From: Lawsonibacter celer
GTDB taxonomy: Bacteria > Bacillota > Clostridia > Oscillospirales > Oscillospiraceae
DNA length: 64,000 bases
Assembly (NCBI RefSeq): GCF_014281125.1
Contig: NZ_JACOEA010000003.1
Location: 248,001 to 312,000 of the forward strand
Direction of reading: 5' to 3'
Shown here: positions 61,464 through 64,000 of the stretch, one piece after another
How the letters are laid out: every line of letters begins with the position of its first letter
How positions within the stretch are numbered: position 1 is the first letter of the stretch
Program-made: the position numbers and the translations under genes
The notes under the pieces: model-generated
The model's database searches: none
The model's input: only the letters and a program-made list of their open reading frames with translations
Told to the model about the DNA's origin: nothing

Positions 61464-62868
61464 AGCGATAACAGCCCGGCCTGGGGAGCACGATCGGATC
61501 CCGCCGCCCCCAAAGCCGGAGCTCCAGGCGGTCCGGGTAGACCACCGCCCGCTCCACCGCCGCGGCCAGCTCCCGCTCTCCGGCCGCCGGGGCGGCGGAG
61601 GTCTGCGCCGCCCGCTTGTCCAGGCGGGTCAGCTCCCGCTCGTACTTTTCCCGCGCCAGCGCCAGCTCCTCCCGGGTAATGGCCCCCGCCAGATAGGCGT
61701 CCACCGCCCGGGTGCGGCGTGCCACCAGACGGGCCCGCCGCTCCGCCAGATGGCCGGCGGCGTCCTCCTCCGGTGGCGCGGGCCGTTCCCCCAGCGCCTG
61801 CGCCGCGCAGGCGGTCAGCATTTCGTGCTCCACCGGGGCCAGAGTGCAGCGCTCCTCCCCGGTCCGGCCGCCGCAGGTCCAGGTGTGGACGGCGCTGCCG
61901 TCCCTCCGGCGGCGGATACGGGAGGTCAGGCGGCCGCCGCACAGGCCGCAAGTCAGCTTGCCGGAGCACCAGTAGCGGCCGGAATAGCGGCTGCCCTCTC
62001 CCCGCGCCGCCGCCCGCCGGGCCAGCTCGGCCTGAACCGCCTCCCAGACGGGCCGCTCCACAATGGCCGGGTGGTGGTCCCGCAGATAGATCTGTTCCTC
62101 CATGCCCCGGTTTTCCACCTTCCGGTGGGTGAGATAGTCGGTAGTAATGTACTTCTTCTGCAGCAGATCGCCCACATACTTCTCGTTGCGCAGCAACCGC
62201 AGCACCATGGTGGAGGACCAGGCAGCCGCCCGGGGGGGCTGCACCCCCTCCTCATTCAGCTCCCGGGCAATGACATAGGTCCCCTTGCCCTCCTGAAGAA
62301 ACCGCCGGTAGACCTCCCGCACCACTCCGGCCTCCCCCTCCCGGATGGACAGCCGTCCCTTTTGAGTGGCATAGCCGTAGGTGCTGTCGTTGCCGAAGGC
62401 CACCCCCGCCTCCATCCGCCGCAGCTGCCCCCACTTTACCCGCTGGGAGGTCTTGCGTGACTCCTCCTGTGCCATGCTGGCCATGATGGTCAGCCGCAGC
62501 TCCCCGTCGTTGTCCCTGGTGTCGATATGGTCGGAGAGGAAGCGTACGCCCACTCCTATCTGTAATAATTTTCTGGTATATTCCAATGTGTCAACGGTAT
62601 TTCGGGCAAAACGGGAGACCTCCTTGGTCAGGATCAGGTCCAGCCGGCCGTTTTCCGCATCCCGGAGCAGCCGCTGAAACGCCTGCCTGCGGCGGGTGCT
62701 GGTGCCCGAAACCCCCTCGTCCGCATAGACCCCCGCCAGGCTCCATCCCGGGTGTGCGTCAATGTAGTCCTGAAAATACCGCTGCTGGCTGCGCAGGGAA
62801 TTGGCCTGGTCCTCCCGGTCGGTGGACACCCGGCAGTAGGCCGCCACCCGCAGCTTTGCCTGTTCCAC
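61462..62868 (-). CDS. Large serine recombinase (second intervening element)
   Basis: 468 residues from GTG 62868, which has AAGGGGG 9 nt upstream. Nucleophile Ser15 in 'VAAYCRVSTDREDQANSL', then 'EGVSGTSTRRRQAFQRLL' and 'LILTKEVSRFARNTVDTLE'. A recombinase domain ('FGNDSTYGYATQKGRL', 'WSSTMVLRLLRNEKYVGDLL'), a zinc ribbon ('CGLCGG...C...C', about 300-335) and a C-terminal coiled coil (about 355-420) follow. It differs clearly from the first recombinase, so the two elements have separate origins. Its stop codon lies within a few bases of the spoVFA junction, the same end-proximal placement as in the first element. Confidence 0.92.
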   Translation of the reverse strand: MEQAKLRVAAYCRVSTDREDQANSLRSQQRYFQDYIDAHPGWSLAGVYADEGVSGTSTRRRQAFQRLLRDAENGRLDLILTKEVSRFARNTVDTLEYTRKLLQIGVGVRFLSDHIDTRDNDGELRLTIMASMAQEESRKTSQRVKWGQLRRMEAGVAFGNDSTYGYATQKGRLSIREGEAGVVREVYRRFLQEGKGTYVIARELNEEGVQPPRAAAWSSTMVLRLLRNEKYVGDLLQKKYITTDYLTHRKVENRGMEEQIYLRDHHPAIVERPVWEAVQAELARRAAARGEGSRYSGRYWCSGKLTCGLCGGRLTSRIRRRRDGSAVHTWTCGGRTGEERCTLAPVEHEMLTACAAQALGERPAPPEEDAAGHLAERRARLVARRTRAVDAYLAGAITREELALAREKYERELTRLDKRAAQTSAAPAAGERELAAAVERAVVYPDRLELRLWGRRDPIVLPRPGCYR

Positions 62869-62918
62869 GGCGCATACCCCCTTTCCACTCCAGAACCTAT
62901 GCGCCCAGGGGAAAGGAA

Positions 62919-62947
62919 TTGCCTCCGGGGACAAAAAACGGTATAAT
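62919..62947 (+). promoter_or_regulatory. Promoter of the TetR gene
   Basis: TTGCCT (62919-62924), 17-bp spacer, TATAAT (62942-62947), about 40 bp before the ATG. Confidence 0.7.
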
Positions 62948-62989
62948 ACGATATCATACGCTTCACACAGAGGAGGAGGACGGGGACTT

Positions 62990-63577
62990 ATGGCAAGGAA
63001 ATCCGCCCGCAATACCCGGGGCAAGATTGTCAGCGCTGCCTGGAAGCTCTTTTATGAGCAGGGGTACGAGCACACCACGGTGGAGGAAATCATCGATCTG
63101 TCTCGCACCTCCAAGGGTTCCTTCTACCACTATTTTGACGGCAAGGACGCCCTGCTGAGCACCCTGAGCGACCTGTTCGACGAAAAGTATGAGGCCCTGC
63201 GGGAGACCATGGACCCAGCTATGCCCGCCATGGAGCAGCTTCTTTTTCTCAACAGTGAGCTTTTCGGCATGATCGAGGACAGCGTCTCCTTGGAGCTGCT
63301 CTCCCGGCTGCTCTCCACCCAGCTGGTGACCAGCGGTGAAAAGCACCTATTGGACCACAAGCGCACCTACTACCGCCTGCTGCGCCGCATTATTGCCGAC
63401 GGGCAGTCCTCCGGACAGTTCTCCTCCAAACGGAGTGTCAATGAGCTGGTTAAGCTCTACGCCCTGTGCGAGCGCGCCCTTCTGTATGACTGGTGCCTGT
63501 GCGGCGGGGAATATAACCTGCGGGATTACGCCGCTCAGGTTCTGCCCCATTTTTTGAGCGGTTTCCTTCCAGGCTAG
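62990..63577 (+). CDS. TetR/AcrR family regulator
   Basis: 195 residues. N-terminal HTH: 'KIVSAAWKLFYEQGYEHTTV' then 'EEIIDLSRTSKGSFYHYFDGKDALL', the standard TetR DNA-binding unit; the C-terminal helical domain binds an unknown ligand. GGAGGAGG lies upstream of the ATG at 62990. The next gene downstream encodes a sodium symporter, and a 46-bp perfect palindrome between them is a likely operator. Located in the second element. Confidence 0.9.
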   Translation: MARKSARNTRGKIVSAAWKLFYEQGYEHTTVEEIIDLSRTSKGSFYHYFDGKDALLSTLSDLFDEKYEALRETMDPAMPAMEQLLFLNSELFGMIEDSVSLELLSRLLSTQLVTSGEKHLLDHKRTYYRLLRRIIADGQSSGQFSSKRSVNELVKLYALCERALLYDWCLCGGEYNLRDYAAQVLPHFLSGFLPG

Positions 63578-63632
63578 CCTCCTAAAATCCGTCTTGTCTT
63601 TATCCCTTCCTTTTTCTTATATTTTCTTCCAT

Positions 63633-63678
63633 AATACAGAACAGTGTATAGACTATAGTCTATACACTGTTCTGTATT
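63633..63678. promoter_or_regulatory. 46-bp perfect palindrome, candidate operator
   Basis: Two 23-nt arms match without a loop; the centre reads GTATAGACTATAGTCTATAC. It ends on the -35 of the symporter promoter, so a TetR-type operator is likely; a terminator is an alternative. Confidence 0.65.
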
Positions 63679-63705
63679 GCGTTCTATTTTTTGTCGTGAT
63701 ATGAT
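63677..63705 (+). promoter_or_regulatory. Promoter of the symporter gene
   Basis: TTGCGT (63677-63682), 17-bp spacer, TATGAT (63700-63705), followed by an 85-bp leader. Confidence 0.6.
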
Positions 63706-63790
63706 AACGGATAATTCCGATTTCCCGCCGTCTGCGCTTTGTGTGGGGCGCATCCGGTCAGAGAAATCTGTCTTTGGGGAGGTTCTCTAT

Positions 63791-64000
63791 ATGACCACAG
63801 CACAAATCTGTATCCTTGCGGCCATTGTGATCTATCTGGTGGCAATGGTCCTTGTCGGCGTCTATTTCAGCCGGAAAGGCAGCGGCGACTCCTCCGACCA
63901 GTTCTATCTGGGCGGGCGCGGCCTGGGCCCCATCGTGACCGCCATGAGCGCGGAGGCCTCCGATATGAGCAGCTATCTGCTGATGGGGCTGCCCGGCCTG
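63791..64000 (+). CDS. Sodium:solute (proline-type) symporter, 5' part only
   Basis: 70 codons up to the window edge. 'VIYLVAMVLVGVYFSRKGSG', 'DQFYLGGRGLGPIVTAMSAE' and 'ASDMSSYLLMGLPG' match the N-terminus of PutP, the sodium/proline symporter; the SAEASDMSS stretch includes sodium-site residues. ATG at 63791 follows GGGGAGG. Probably regulated by the TetR protein upstream. Confidence 0.88.
   Translation, partial: MTTAQICILAAIVIYLVAMVLVGVYFSRKGSGDSSDQFYLGGRGLGPIVTAMSAEASDMSSYLLMGLPGL

Larger units (their letters stand above)
61454..64000. mobile_element. Second intervening element in spoVFA (partial, runs past window end)
   Basis: Begins where spoVFA is cut at its conserved AVPTAEG motif and contains a large serine recombinase (minus), a TetR regulator and the start of a sodium symporter (both plus). 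The missing first 130 codons of spoVFA are not found up to 64000, so the far end must lie beyond. Inferred by analogy with the complete first element; the far att site is not visible. Confidence 0.6.

Overview
The window is high-GC DNA from an anaerobic, endospore-forming Clostridia, most like the Oscillospiraceae (Flavonifractor/Pseudoflavonifractor-like). The grounds are dipicolinate synthase genes, strong Shine-Dalgarno sites with frequent GTG/TTG starts, a SpoVE/RodA-type SEDS protein, AsnA, and many CoA-dependent acid-catabolism genes run by sigma-54. This placement is inferred from gene content, not from a marker gene.

Layout. 18-7351: a sigma-54 operon (cyclase, Na+ symporter with a DNA-binding-like tail, CoA-transferase) divergent from its likely activator and a thiolase. 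7462-9583: a two-gene DNA-repair cassette behind LexA-like boxes. 9725-10561: a zinc phospholipase C-like protein. 10726-15655: a complete branched-chain amino-acid ABC importer (livJHMGF order). 15852-17354: a dehydrogenase and a hydrolase. 17477-17552: tRNA-Val(GAC). 17944-26856: an eight-gene sigma-54 operon with a full beta-oxidation set, a ferredoxin and two permeases, divergent from a PrpR-type activator (27202-29121). 29278-30582: a second CoA-transferase. 30636-33813: a SEDS/class B PBP pair. 34159-37943: a sigma-54 promoter driving a VOC protein and a TRAP transporter. 38166-53897: a thioesterase and housekeeping genes (purL, pgeF, secA, rlmD, asnA, recQ), with a degraded insertion scar at the 3' end of rlmD.

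The most striking region is 53994-64000. The spore gene spoVFA (dpaA) is in pieces. Its 3' end (54581-54721) sits directly upstream of spoVFB. Its middle (61115-61460) lies 6.4 kb away, and its 5' end is not in the window. The 6394-bp insert carries a large serine recombinase, a 41-residue ORF, and a sigma-54 operon (CitMHS transporter, AtuA, AtuA-like protein) with its own activator. Its ends are perfect 13-bp inverted repeats around a GG dinucleotide. Joining the two gene halves at GG restores the spoVFA frame and the conserved LASKPGGVDF motif. A second large serine recombinase ends exactly where the middle fragment begins, so a second element (with a TetR regulator and a sodium/solute symporter) appears to split the same gene again and run past the window end. 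This resembles the sporulation-excised skin and vfb intervening elements of other spore-formers, but here two elements seem to share one gene and at least one carries a metabolic operon.

Four sequences match the -24/-12 sigma-54 consensus (TGGCAY-N5-TTGCW), and three sigma-54 activators are encoded beside three of them. Much of the non-housekeeping content is therefore substrate-induced uptake and CoA activation of organic acids.
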